From Lachnospiraceae bacterium RM5 (lineage in GTDB: Bacteria; Bacillota; Clostridia; Lachnospirales; Lachnospiraceae): a stretch of DNA of 64,000 bases. The notes below the pieces were generated by a model. It did no database searches. It was not told the origin of the DNA and saw only the letters and a program-made list of their open reading frames with translations. This document shows positions 43,808 through 53,340 of this stretch, piece after piece. Position numbers and translations under genes: made by a program. The stretch's first letter is position 1; every line of letters begins with the position of its first letter. The DNA is taken from contig FOFK01000002.1 of NCBI GenBank assembly GCA_900110975.1, positions 446,318-510,317 of the forward strand. The letters are read 5' to 3'.

Positions 43808-43940
43808 ATGATATGCCTCCTATTTTGAAATAGCTAATGTTAAGTTTCACAATATACCTTTACATAGCTGTTTATATTTTAACATAAATCACGCAATTGG
43901 TAAAGAATCGGTGTCTCTTTTCGAGAAAGAATGTTGTGCA

Positions 43941-44390
43941 AGACGAACAGAATTAGGGAACTTCAAATTCTATTCGTACTACTACTGCTTCTCTTACGAA
44001 TAGAATAATAGAACTTCAAATTCTATTCGTACTACTTCCACGTCTCCTACGAATAGAGTAATAGAACTTCAATTTCTATTCGTACTACTTCCACGTATCT
44101 TACGAATAGAATAATAGAACTTCAATTTCTATTCGTACTTCCTCTGTTCATCTTACGAATATAATAATAGAACTTCAATTTCTATTCGTACTACCTCCAC
44201 GCATCTTACGAACAGAATAATAGAACTTCAATTTCTATTCGTACTGCCTCTGCTCATCTTACGAATATAATAATAGAACTTCAATTTCTATTCGTACTGC
44301 CTCTGCTCATCTTACGAATATAATAATAGAACTTAAATTTCTATTCGTACTGCCTCTGTTCATCTTACGAATAGAATAATAGAACTTCAA
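43941..44390. repeat. 53-bp palindromic tandem repeat, about 8.5 copies
   Basis: TTCGTAC occurs at 43973, 44026, 44079, 44132, 44185, 44238, 44291 and 44344: eight starts with an exact 53-bp period. Each unit contains TACGAATAGAA and, after about 15 bases, TTCTATTCGTA, a near-perfect inverted pair, joined by a variable CT-rich stretch (CTGCCTCTGCTCATC). Non-coding. It ends 10 bases before the queH stop codon, and begins about 130 bases upstream of the small membrane-protein gene. Confidence 0.95.
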
Positions 44391-44399
44391 AATATATAT

Positions 44400-45053
44400 C
44401 TAATTATCTACATCAATCTGATTATGATTTTTCGAAAAGACACAGCCACAATAATTCTGCCTGTATAAATCATATTCTTTGGACAATTCAATTGACCTCT
44501 TATAGCCATTCTTCTTTTTAAAATCAGAATAAAGGTACTTAACGCCTGATTCTTCTTCAAGCTTTTTCCCTATATCATTAAGAACCTGAGCATTTTTCAA
44601 AGGACTTATGGAAAGTGTTGTTGTAAAATAGTCATATCCACCTTTTTTTGCATATTCCATAGCTTCCCTAAGGCGCATTTCATAACAGATAAAGCATCTT
44701 TCTCCACCTTCTTTATCATTTTCATGTCCTTTGACTTTTTCATAAAAATCTTCAGGATTGTATCTTCCTTCAACTACTTCAACCTTGTTTTTAAAATTCA
44801 TTTCATCTGCAAGTCTTTTTAATTCTGCTGCTCTGAAATCATGTTCTTCTTTTGGGGAAATGTTGGGATTATAATACAAATCTGTAATTTCAAAATACTC
44901 CGAAAGATATTCTAATACATAGCTGCTGCAAGGTGCACAACAGCTGTGAAGTAAAAGTCTTGGCACCTTTCCCTCATTTTTAATTTTTTCAATTTCTTTA
45001 TCAAGTATCCTTTGATAATTTATATTATTTGAGTTTGACATTTTATTAAACAT
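44400..45053 (-). CDS. queH: Epoxyqueuosine reductase QueH
   Basis: A 217-residue metalloenzyme of the DUF208/QueH family that reduces epoxyqueuosine to queuosine in tRNA. Visible: LLLHSCCAPCSSYVLEYLSE (CCxxC), ITDLYYNPNISPKEEHDFRA, GERCFICYEMRLREAM (CxxC), TTTLSISPLKNAQVLNDIG, and YCGCVFSK at the end, together the iron-sulfur and metal ligands of the family. The start at 45053 has AAGGA eight bases upstream; ATG 45041 is an alternative. No other queuosine genes lie nearby, consistent with salvage-type use. The stop codon lies at the edge of the 53-bp array. Confidence 0.92.
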   Translation of the reverse strand: MFNKMSNSNNINYQRILDKEIEKIKNEGKVPRLLLHSCCAPCSSYVLEYLSEYFEITDLYYNPNISPKEEHDFRAAELKRLADEMNFKNKVEVVEGRYNPEDFYEKVKGHENDKEGGERCFICYEMRLREAMEYAKKGGYDYFTTTLSISPLKNAQVLNDIGKKLEEESGVKYLYSDFKKKNGYKRSIELSKEYDLYRQNYCGCVFSKNHNQIDVDN

Positions 45054-45139
45054 ATATTTTTCCTTTTTTCAGAAAATTAATATTCCCACTAATGTGGCAT
45101 ATTATGATTTTCTAAAACAACATATTCTCTTACACAAAA

Positions 45140-45172
45140 TATAAAGCGATGTATGATTCATCATGCATCGCC
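45140..45172 (-). terminator. Terminator of the Nudix gene
   Basis: On the minus strand GCGATGCATGATG pairs with CATCATACATCGC-like arms (45146-45171), followed by TTTATATTTTG. It starts 10 bases after the stop at 45182. Confidence 0.75.
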
Positions 45173-45181
45173 ATATATCTC

Positions 45182-45634
45182 TTAAAAATATTTTTTGGTT
45201 CCCCAAAGATTTTCTTTCTTCAGGTACAAATAGTCATTATATGCTTTTTCTAAAATCTGTTTCTCATTTGGAAACTTAAGTAAATGATATGCTTCATGAC
45301 TTTTGTAATAACCTGAATCAAAAAAGAATTCCTCGCGCTGTGGTCTGCTATAATAGCTGTCAGCCATCATAAGATACCAATGCACATTTTTCTTAACCAC
45401 ATCCTGTGGTGTTGTAAATGTATATTGACTTTTACCTATGTACTTTACAATGGCTGCGTTTACTCCAGTCTCTTCTTTTACTTCTCTAAGAGCTGTTTCA
45501 TTAAATTCTTCGCCATCCTCCACAGTTCCCTTAGGCAAGACCCATCCTTCATATCTATTCCGGTAGTTCTTATACAGTAATAAAATCTTACCACGAAAAA
45601 TCACCACACCGCCACAGCTTGTTGCTTCTATCAT
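45182..45634 (-). CDS. Nudix hydrolase
   Basis: A 150-residue Nudix protein. The box GTVEDGEEFNETALREVKEE followed by TGV agrees with G-x5-E-x7-R-E-U-x-E-E-x-G-U at residues 36-58, so it hydrolyses a nucleoside diphosphate linked to another group, using Mg2+. MIEATSCGGVVIFRGKILLL and GWVLPKG resemble the bis(5'-nucleosyl)-tetraphosphatase subgroup; this is tentative. A single-gene unit with its own terminator. AGGAGG lies eight bases before the start codon. Confidence 0.9.
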   Translation of the reverse strand: MIEATSCGGVVIFRGKILLLYKNYRNRYEGWVLPKGTVEDGEEFNETALREVKEETGVNAAIVKYIGKSQYTFTTPQDVVKKNVHWYLMMADSYYSRPQREEFFFDSGYYKSHEAYHLLKFPNEKQILEKAYNDYLYLKKENLWGTKKYF

Positions 45635-45727
45635 GATATTTCCTCCTGATAAATGGGGTGTAAATAAACTACCTAACAGTATAACTCATTTACATATCTT
45701 TTACAATTAAAAATTTTTATATCCGTC

Positions 45728-47002
45728 CTAATTTACAACATATGCGTTTTTTCCAGGTTTTAATTTTGCCTCAAATATGTTCTTATCAGCTTTCTCATAT
45801 ATATCTTCAAAAGTCTTTGTGGTCTCATCAGAAACTGCAATTCCAACTGAACATTTAATTTCCTGGGAAGTATTTTCATCCTTATATTCAAATCTTGTTT
45901 CTGAAATCATCTTTTCTGCCAGTTCTTTCATTTTCGCTTTATCATTTTCAAATTTAATAAGAACAGCAAATTCATCTCCACCAATTCTTCCAATGATATC
46001 ATGACTTGGTGTATTCTTTTCAACAATCTTTGCAATCTTTACAAGAATCTCATCACTTGAAATTCTTCCAAACTTATCATTAATCGCTCTATAGCCATCA
46101 ATATCGATAATCGCAAGAGCGTATTTGTCCTCAACTGCTATATAATCCGATACAACTCTTTCAAAATAGTCCTTTGTATAGAGTCCTGTAAGTCTGTCTA
46201 TCTTTGATTTTTCTATAAAACTTAATTCTTTTTTCTTTTTATCATCAACGTTTTTAAATAATACAAAAACTTTTGCAATATTATTTCTTGCTTCATTTGG
46301 AATAAATACAACAACCATATTTACCCATATAAAGCCTTTTTCTTTATTTCTGATACGGATATCATTTGATACAACAAAGTTTTCATTTCTGACTCTCTTT
46401 GAAATATCACTATTTCTAAAAATATCAAGAAGATCCACGTCATCTGCGTGAAGACAGTCAGTACACATAGACCAGAACCATTGATCCATGCTCACAAAAT
46501 GTGTATCAACCTGGAACATTTCCCTGTATTTCAAAGGATCGTAAGAAAAATTATTGTTAAGGGCGTCATATTCAAGAACAACGTCATAAATATGTTTTAA
46601 TGCCTTATTATATATCGTGTCATTAAAACCATTCATAACCCTGTTAAAGGTTCTTCCATTCATCTGTGAGAGATGAATACTTGTAAATGCAATTTTCCCA
46701 GAAATATCCTTACATAAAAAGGTTCCATTTACAACTGTCTCTTCATTTATCTGTGGTCTTGTTATATCTTTAAGACTGACTCTGGCAGATACCATACATA
46801 CTGAATCTGATACATTATGCACACGCTCGTATTCACTGATGATTGCATATTCACATTCCCAATCAGGTTTAACAACACCAAACAATGGAATGTCATCATT
46901 GCTTGATGCATGATCTAATATAAAATCAACATCTTTCTCGATAAAATACTTTTTGAAAGCTTCTTTTACCAAAAGCACCGCATTATCTTCAAACTTTATC
47001 AT
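45728..47002 (-). CDS. SnoaL-like/PAS/GGDEF diguanylate cyclase
   Basis: A 424-residue cytosolic protein. Residues 1-125 look like a SnoaL/NTF2-like sensor (LVKEAFKKYFIEKDVDFILD), a PAS-like domain lies at about 150-260 (FIWVNMVVVFIPNEARNNIA near its end), and the GGDEF domain starts at DRLTGLYTKDYFER near residue 275 with IIGRIGGDEFAVLIKF and CSVGIAVSD. The active-site GGDEF is intact; the inhibitory RxxD motif is not present (PSHD). It should make cyclic di-GMP in response to a bound small molecule. Start 47002 has GGAGGG six bases upstream. It stands between ilvA and the Nudix gene. Confidence 0.88.
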   Translation of the reverse strand: MIKFEDNAVLLVKEAFKKYFIEKDVDFILDHASSNDDIPLFGVVKPDWECEYAIISEYERVHNVSDSVCMVSARVSLKDITRPQINEETVVNGTFLCKDISGKIAFTSIHLSQMNGRTFNRVMNGFNDTIYNKALKHIYDVVLEYDALNNNFSYDPLKYREMFQVDTHFVSMDQWFWSMCTDCLHADDVDLLDIFRNSDISKRVRNENFVVSNDIRIRNKEKGFIWVNMVVVFIPNEARNNIAKVFVLFKNVDDKKKKELSFIEKSKIDRLTGLYTKDYFERVVSDYIAVEDKYALAIIDIDGYRAINDKFGRISSDEILVKIAKIVEKNTPSHDIIGRIGGDEFAVLIKFENDKAKMKELAEKMISETRFEYKDENTSQEIKCSVGIAVSDETTKTFEDIYEKADKNIFEAKLKPGKNAYVVN

Positions 47003-47054
47003 ATCTGCCCTCCTCACCCATATATTTAAAATATATGTTCACAGTCAGATATTA

Positions 47055-48266
47055 TTAAATCATAGGCTCAGTAAACTTAGCATTATATCCCCTGTCAATC
47101 AATGATTTAATAATCTGATTTTTATGATCTGTTCCAAATGCTTCAATTGTAATCTTAAGTTCAACTGCAGCATTTCTATTTATACTTACAAACTGGTTAT
47201 GCTCTAATTTTACCACATTTCCCTGCTCTGCCGCTATAATATTTGCAACTTTTACTAATTCTCCCGGCTTATCCGGTAAAAGAATTGAAACCGTAAAAAT
47301 TCTGTCTCTAGCAATAAGTCCATGTTGGAGCATAGATGACATTGTAATAATATCCATATTTCCACCACTAAGGATAGAAACAACTTTTTTATCCCTGAAT
47401 CCTAAATGATTTAATGCTGCAATAGTAAGAAGTCCTGAATTTTCAACAACCATCTTATGATTCTCAACCATATCAAGGAATGCAACAATAAGTTCTTCAT
47501 CCTCGATTGAAATAATCTCATCGATATTTTTCTGGATATATGGGAAAATCTTCTCGCCAGGTCTCTTAACTGCTGTACCATCAGCGATAGTATTTGCACT
47601 ATCTAATGTTACAACTTCACCTGCTTCTAAAGAAGCTTTCATACAGCTTGCAGGTGCAGGTTCCACACCGATTACTTTAATACTTGGATTTAAAAGTTTT
47701 GCAAGAGTGCTGACACCTGATGCAAGTCCGCCTCCACCGATTGGAACTAAAATATAATCTACTGTTGGAAGTTCTTTAAAGATTTCCATTGCAATGGTTC
47801 CCTGTCCTGTGGCTACTCCCAAATCATCGAACGGATGAATAAAAGTATATCCTTTTTCTTCAGCTAATTCTAAAGCTTTTGCACATGCTTCATCATAAAC
47901 ATTTCCATGAAGAACAACCTTTGCACCATAACCTTTAGTTCTATTAACTTTCATAAGTGGTGTAGTTGTCGGCATAACAATTGTAGCAGGTACGCCATAA
48001 AGTTTTGCTGCATAAGCAACACCCTGTGCGTGGTTTCCTGCCGAAGCAGTAATAAGTCCTTTTTTTCTTTCTTCCGGAGTAAGTGTGCTTATTTTATAAT
48101 ATGCACCTCTGATTTTATATGCACCTGTAAACTGCATATTTTCAGGTTTTAAATAAACTTTATTTCCTGTCTGTGCACTAAAATAATCACTATAAATTAA
48201 GTTTGTTTTTAAAATAACTTTCTTTACAACTTCACTTGCTTCTTCAAATTTTTCCAATGTCATCAT
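47055..48266 (-). CDS. ilvA: Threonine ammonia-lyase with ACT domain
   Basis: A 403-residue PLP enzyme that deaminates threonine to 2-oxobutyrate. The PLP lysine is in FTGAYKIRGAYYKISTL near residue 50; SAGNHAQGVAYAAKLYG binds the substrate; GGGGLASGVSTLAKL holds the PLP phosphate. Residues 325-403 form one ACT-like domain (TVSILLPDKPGELVKVANII). One ACT domain and this length fit the short TdcB/IlvA form; it may serve either isoleucine synthesis or threonine breakdown. No other ilv genes lie nearby. ATG ATG at 48266/48263 has only a weak AAGAAAGAAG leader. Confidence 0.92.
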   Translation of the reverse strand: MMTLEKFEEASEVVKKVILKTNLIYSDYFSAQTGNKVYLKPENMQFTGAYKIRGAYYKISTLTPEERKKGLITASAGNHAQGVAYAAKLYGVPATIVMPTTTPLMKVNRTKGYGAKVVLHGNVYDEACAKALELAEEKGYTFIHPFDDLGVATGQGTIAMEIFKELPTVDYILVPIGGGGLASGVSTLAKLLNPSIKVIGVEPAPASCMKASLEAGEVVTLDSANTIADGTAVKRPGEKIFPYIQKNIDEIISIEDEELIVAFLDMVENHKMVVENSGLLTIAALNHLGFRDKKVVSILSGGNMDIITMSSMLQHGLIARDRIFTVSILLPDKPGELVKVANIIAAEQGNVVKLEHNQFVSINRNAAVELKITIEAFGTDHKNQIIKSLIDRGYNAKFTEPMI

Positions 48267-48362
48267 TTTTAAACTATCTTCTTTCTTTTTTATTTTAAAT
48301 ATTATTTTAAATAAAATTTTTAAAATCTATTGTAGCGTTCTGGTTATTTAAGAACCTCAACA

Positions 48363-49697
48363 CTAGGATTCATCTGATTGCTCGAAAAGTGCATCTACAA
48401 AAGAGTTTGCATCAAACTTCTGTAAATCTTCAATCTTTTCCCCTACACCAATGTATTTTACAGGAATGCCAAGTTCTGACTGGATAGCAACGGCAATTCC
48501 GCCCTTTGCACTTCCGTCCATCTTAGTAAGAACAACACCTGTAATATTTGTACATTCCATAAATGTTCTTGCCTGAGAAAGAGCATTCTGGCCTGTGGTA
48601 GCATCAAGAACAATTAAATTTTCTCTATATACTCCACTATATTCCTTTTCAATAATGGTGTCAATTTTTTTAAGTTCATCCATAAGATTTTTTTTGTTAT
48701 GAAGTCTTCCGGCAGTATCACAGATAAGCACATCTGCTTTTCTTGCCTTTGAAGCCTGGATTGCATCAAATATAACCGCTCCGGGATCTGAACCTTCCTG
48801 TCCTGCGATAATATCGACACCTGCTCTTTTTGACCATTCCTGAAGCTGCTCTATAGCTGCTGCCCTGAATGTATCAGCTGCCGCCATAATGACTTTTTTA
48901 TTTTTTCCCTTTAAAATAGCAGAAAGCTTACCAACAGATGTTGTCTTACCAACACCATTTACACCAATAACTAAAAGTATAGATTTTTGATTTTCAAATT
49001 CATAAGCATTTTCACCAATATCCATAACTTCTTTTATCGAATTTATAAGTAATTCCTTGCATTCATCAGGTTTTTTAATTTTATTTTCTTTAACTTTTTC
49101 TTTTAAGTCATCGATAATTTTTTCTGTAGTATGAACTCCGATATCACCCATGATAAGTATTTCTTCAATCTCTTCATAAAACTCATCATCAATCGAAGAA
49201 AAACCACTAAATACAGAATCAATATTAGAAATAAAATTCTGTCTTGTCTTTGTAAGACCGGATACTAATCTTTTAAAGAAGCCCTGCTTTTTCTCGCTAT
49301 TTTCTTCTCCTGATTCTGACGCATCATCTGATTTCGCTTCATCATCTGAGTCTACTGTCTCTTCTGATTCTGTTACATCATCTGATTCTGCTGTATCGTC
49401 TGATTCTACTATATCATCTGATTCTTCTGATACTGCATTCTCTTCTGATCCTGCTTCTGATTTCACTTCATATTCTGCTTCTGATCCTGCTTCTGATTCT
49501 GCCGTACCCTCTGCCTCATCAGTTTTTGCCTCTTTTTCAGGTTCCTCTGATTCTGCATTCTCTACAACTTCCACAGTTTCTTCCACAGTTTCTTCCGCAG
49601 TTTCTTCTAAATTTTCTTCCGAAGCTTCAACAACCTCATTCATTTCATCTAAAACATCTTCTTCATTTTTCTTTTTTTTCTTTTTCCAGAATACCAT
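48363..49697 (-). CDS. ftsY: Signal recognition particle receptor FtsY
   Basis: A 444-residue SRP-receptor GTPase that docks ribosome-SRP complexes at the membrane. Residues 1-12 are basic (MVFWKKKKKKNEE); residues 13-145 are a highly acidic A domain with SESDD/ESDDT-type repeats. The NG domain starts near 150: G1 VIGVNGVGKTTSVGKLSA, DTFRAAAIEQLQEW, G3 LICDTAGRLHNKKNLMDEL, TKMDGSAKGGIAVAIQ, and YIGVGEKIEDLQKFDAN. Start 49697 has GGAGG six bases upstream. It is last in the rnc-smc-ftsY unit, a classical Firmicutes arrangement. The acidic domain is longer and more repetitive than in most relatives. Confidence 0.96.
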   Translation of the reverse strand: MVFWKKKKKKNEEDVLDEMNEVVEASEENLEETAEETVEETVEVVENAESEEPEKEAKTDEAEGTAESEAGSEAEYEVKSEAGSEENAVSEESDDIVESDDTAESDDVTESEETVDSDDEAKSDDASESGEENSEKKQGFFKRLVSGLTKTRQNFISNIDSVFSGFSSIDDEFYEEIEEILIMGDIGVHTTEKIIDDLKEKVKENKIKKPDECKELLINSIKEVMDIGENAYEFENQKSILLVIGVNGVGKTTSVGKLSAILKGKNKKVIMAAADTFRAAAIEQLQEWSKRAGVDIIAGQEGSDPGAVIFDAIQASKARKADVLICDTAGRLHNKKNLMDELKKIDTIIEKEYSGVYRENLIVLDATTGQNALSQARTFMECTNITGVVLTKMDGSAKGGIAVAIQSELGIPVKYIGVGEKIEDLQKFDANSFVDALFEQSDES

Positions 49698-49766
49698 GTA
49701 TGCCTCCATTCCTTTTATCACAGATTAAATTATAAATTCCATTTTCCTGATAATCTAATCATTTTT

Positions 49767-52700
49767 TTAATCTTCAAGCTGTGCATCTAACAAATCAACA
49801 GATACCAATGTAGAGATACCTTTTTCCTGCATTGTAATACCATATAATCTGTCAGTAGCTTCCATTGTACCCTTTCTATGGGTGATAACAATAAACTGTG
49901 TGTTTTTTGTAAGCTTATGAAGATAATTTGCATATCTGTAAACGTTTGAATCATCAAGGGCAGCTTCAATTTCGTCAAGAAGACAGAATGGTGAAGGCTT
50001 AAGGTTCTGTATTGCAAATAAGAGTGCAATGGCAGTTAACGCCTTTTCTCCACCGGATAACTGCATCATATTCTGAAGCTTCTTTCCAGGCGGCTGTGAG
50101 ATAATTGAAATATTTGCATCCAAGATATCATCTTCTTCACTTAATTCAATACTTCCTTTACCACCACCAAATAATTCCTTAAACACCTTATCAAACTCAG
50201 TTTTTATTTCTTCAAATTTTTCACTGAACTGCTCACGCATTCCTCTGTCTAATTCTAAAATAATCTCTTTCAAAGATTTTTCAGCTTTAACAAGATCATC
50301 ATGCTGGGTCTTTAAGAATGTATATCTTTCAAATATTTCCTTGTATTCATCAATAGAATTTACATTAACATCTCCAAGTTTTTTAATCTTGGATTTTAAT
50401 TCAGCAATGTTTTTCTTAAGCTCTGAAAGACTTAAATCACTCTCCGTCTTCAATTCAAGAGCCATGTTATATGTGAGTTCATATTCATTCCACATATAAT
50501 TAATAAGTTCATCCTGCTTCTCTTCATATTTTTCAATGGCAGAATTAATTCTGAAAAGTTCTTTATCAAGTTCTGACTGTCTGTCAGTAAGTTCTTCTCT
50601 CTTCTTAACAAAATCCTTATGTTCTGTACTTTGTTTTTCTTTTTCTTCATAGAAACTTTTAATTGATTCTTCAGAATTTTCAAGAGCTTCTTTTGCTTTA
50701 TCAATCGCTTCTTTCAAGCTCTCTATTTCTTTTAATTTATCCTCTACATCTTCTTTTGAAGATTTTGAATTATTAAGAATCTCTGCAAGTTCATTATTGT
50801 TTACTTCTATTTCTTCTTTGATTCTTGAAATATTTTCTTCAATAAATTTCTTTCTCTGGTTAAACTGGTTAAGATTTAAAGTAATTTCATTAACTTCATT
50901 TTGCGCGAGGGTTTCAGCTTCTTTTTTCTCTTCAATCTTAGTAGATAATTCTTCTATCTTTTCTTCAAGGGCAGTATTTAAATCTTCATATGTTTCAAGT
51001 TCTGATTTAAGTTCATTATTATTGTCCTTAATATCAGTAATCTGGTTACTGATTTCAGAATTTTCTTTCTTGAAATCTTCATAAGAAGTATGTAATTCTT
51101 TTAACTTGCTTTCAGCCTGATTAAGATTTAACTTAATTGTATTTTGCAAAATAAACTGTTCCTGAAGAACTTTATTAATTCTGTCAAGTTCGTCAGATTT
51201 ATCTAAAATCTCTTTTCTTATTTCCTTGATTTCTTTTTCATACTTCTCGTTATCTTCTTTGTTTTTCTCTATAAGATTGTTTAAATCTTCAATTTCTCTT
51301 CTACGTCCAAGCAAATTAGAATTATTTTTATATGCACCACCGGATAAAGAACCACCAACATTTAAAAGTTCTCCTTCAAGTGTAACAATTCTTATTGTAT
51401 ATCTGTATTTTCTTGCAATTAAAAGAGCATTTTCTATGGTATCCACAACAACAATTCTACCGAGAAGATATTTGGCAACTTGCTCATATTCTGCGTTAAT
51501 TTTCACAAGATCACAGGCAAGTCCTAAAACTCCCTTTTCATCAAAGACAGTTTCATTTTTAAATCCTGTTCTGTTTGCAATACTGCTAAGTGGTAAAAAT
51601 GTTGCTCTACCAAATTTATTTTTCTTCAAATATTCAATTGCCTGTTTTGCAGTACTTTCACTATCTGTAACGATATTCTGAATCGCACCTCCAAGTGCAG
51701 TTTCTATAGCAACTTCATATTTCTTTTCAACTTTGATAATATCAGCAACAACACCGATAATACCTTTTTCTCTGTCTTTAAGTTCCATTACTTTCTTGAT
51801 ACTGTTTCCATAACCTTCGTATCTTTCAGTAATATTTTTTAAAGATTCAAGTCTTGTTTTGTTTTTTTGCAATTCAAGAACTACCTGTCTTACAAGCTTT
51901 TCTTTATTATTTAAATTTTCTTTTTCGCTGTTTATATCTTTAGCAAATCCATCTTTCTTTAATGACAATTCAGAAATCTCATCATTAACTTTTTTTAAAT
52001 TATCCTCAAGTTCTTTTATTGCATTATCCTGAACTTCCTTATCACTTGAGAATTTTATGAGTTTCTGATTTAACTCAGATTTTCTTATGGAAATCTGTTC
52101 TAACATAGTATCATATCTTTGAATCTTTGATTTTACTGAAGATTTCTGATTCAAAAGTTCTATGATTTCTGTCTTTGCATCTTCTAATTCTTTATTATAA
52201 TCTTCAATTTCTTTTTTTAATGAGTCAAGCTCTTCATTCTTTTTATCAAGCAAATCAAGAATCTCTTTTGCTTCTTCTTCTATCTTTGCTTTATTCTCAT
52301 TATTTTCTTCAATATCTTTTTCAAGGCCTTTGTTCTTTTCATTTATACCATCAGCCTGTTTCCTAATTAATTCTTCATTTGATTTTGAAGAATTAATCTG
52401 CTCGTTTAAAAGTCTGATTTCACCTTCAGATTTCTCAATGAAAAGTTTTGTTTTACTTATTTCATTTTTACTCTCTTCGATTTTTAATGAAATAGCTTCT
52501 ATCTCTTTTTCAATATCCTCGTATTCTTTCTTTGTCTTTTCAAGTTCTGTCTTGGTATTTTCGTAGTCACCTTCAACAATACCCTTTTTTTCTTCTGTTT
52601 CTTTTATCTTACCTTTAATGTCTTCTTCATTTAAAAGAAACATATTTATATCATTAACTTTTAATTCTTCTTTGTATTTTAAGTATTCTTTTGCTTTATT

Positions 52701-53327
52701 TGACTGTCTCTCTAATGGAGCAACTCTTGTTTCAAGCTCTGATAAAATATCATTTACTCTGGTAAGATTTCCCTGTTCTTCAACAAGTTTCTTCTGAGTC
52801 TGTGCCTTTCTTCTTTTGAATTTAACAATACCTGCTGCCTCGTCAAATAATTCTCTTCTTTCCTCAGCTTTTCCTGATAAGATTTTATCTATCTGACCCT
52901 GTCCGATAATAGAATATCCTTCCTGTCCGATACCTGTATCATAGAATAATTCATTGATATCCTTAAGTCGTGATATATTACCATTTATCATGTATTCACT
53001 TTCACCGGATCTGAATAATCTTCTTGATACAGTAACCTCATCATAATCTATTGCAAGGGAATGGTCCGAATTATCAAGTGTTATTGCCACATACGCAAAA
53101 CCAAGCGCTTTTCTGTTTTCTGTTCCCGCAAAAATAACATCTTCCATTTTAGAACCACGAAGACTTTTTACGCTCTGTTCTCCAAGCACCCATCTTACAG
53201 CATCTGCAACATTACTCTTTCCACTTCCATTTGGTCCTACAATACCTGTAATACCATTATGAAATTCAAATACAATTTTATTTGCAAATGATTTAAATCC
53301 CTGGACCTCAATACTTTTTAAATACAT
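49767..53327 (-). CDS. smc: Chromosome segregation protein SMC
   Basis: An 1186-residue condensin ATPase. N-terminal head: GFKSFANKIVFEF, Walker A GPNGSGKSNVADAVRWVLGE. Coiled coils cover about 165-500 and 670-1000; the hinge lies around 510-650 (EKGIIGVVADIIKVEKKYEV, GGSLSGGAYKNNSNLLGRRR). C-terminal head: signature MQLSGGEKALTAIALLFA, Walker B PFCLLDEIEAALDDSN and the switch FIVITHRKGTMEATDRLYGI. It should form the SMC-ScpAB complex that organises the chromosome. The gene follows rnc by 13 bases and precedes ftsY by 69. Confidence 0.97.
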   Translation of the reverse strand: MYLKSIEVQGFKSFANKIVFEFHNGITGIVGPNGSGKSNVADAVRWVLGEQSVKSLRGSKMEDVIFAGTENRKALGFAYVAITLDNSDHSLAIDYDEVTVSRRLFRSGESEYMINGNISRLKDINELFYDTGIGQEGYSIIGQGQIDKILSGKAEERRELFDEAAGIVKFKRRKAQTQKKLVEEQGNLTRVNDILSELETRVAPLERQSNKAKEYLKYKEELKVNDINMFLLNEEDIKGKIKETEEKKGIVEGDYENTKTELEKTKKEYEDIEKEIEAISLKIEESKNEISKTKLFIEKSEGEIRLLNEQINSSKSNEELIRKQADGINEKNKGLEKDIEENNENKAKIEEEAKEILDLLDKKNEELDSLKKEIEDYNKELEDAKTEIIELLNQKSSVKSKIQRYDTMLEQISIRKSELNQKLIKFSSDKEVQDNAIKELEDNLKKVNDEISELSLKKDGFAKDINSEKENLNNKEKLVRQVVLELQKNKTRLESLKNITERYEGYGNSIKKVMELKDREKGIIGVVADIIKVEKKYEVAIETALGGAIQNIVTDSESTAKQAIEYLKKNKFGRATFLPLSSIANRTGFKNETVFDEKGVLGLACDLVKINAEYEQVAKYLLGRIVVVDTIENALLIARKYRYTIRIVTLEGELLNVGGSLSGGAYKNNSNLLGRRREIEDLNNLIEKNKEDNEKYEKEIKEIRKEILDKSDELDRINKVLQEQFILQNTIKLNLNQAESKLKELHTSYEDFKKENSEISNQITDIKDNNNELKSELETYEDLNTALEEKIEELSTKIEEKKEAETLAQNEVNEITLNLNQFNQRKKFIEENISRIKEEIEVNNNELAEILNNSKSSKEDVEDKLKEIESLKEAIDKAKEALENSEESIKSFYEEKEKQSTEHKDFVKKREELTDRQSELDKELFRINSAIEKYEEKQDELINYMWNEYELTYNMALELKTESDLSLSELKKNIAELKSKIKKLGDVNVNSIDEYKEIFERYTFLKTQHDDLVKAEKSLKEIILELDRGMREQFSEKFEEIKTEFDKVFKELFGGGKGSIELSEEDDILDANISIISQPPGKKLQNMMQLSGGEKALTAIALLFAIQNLKPSPFCLLDEIEAALDDSNVYRYANYLHKLTKNTQFIVITHRKGTMEATDRLYGITMQEKGISTLVSVDLLDAQLED

Positions 53328-53340
53328 TTTATTAACCTGC

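Noticed and set aside
43941-44390. CRISPR array
   Set aside because: The period is regular, but the intervening stretches are similar to each other, the repeat part is an inverted pair with its own loop, and no cas genes lie nearby. It is a simple tandem repeat.
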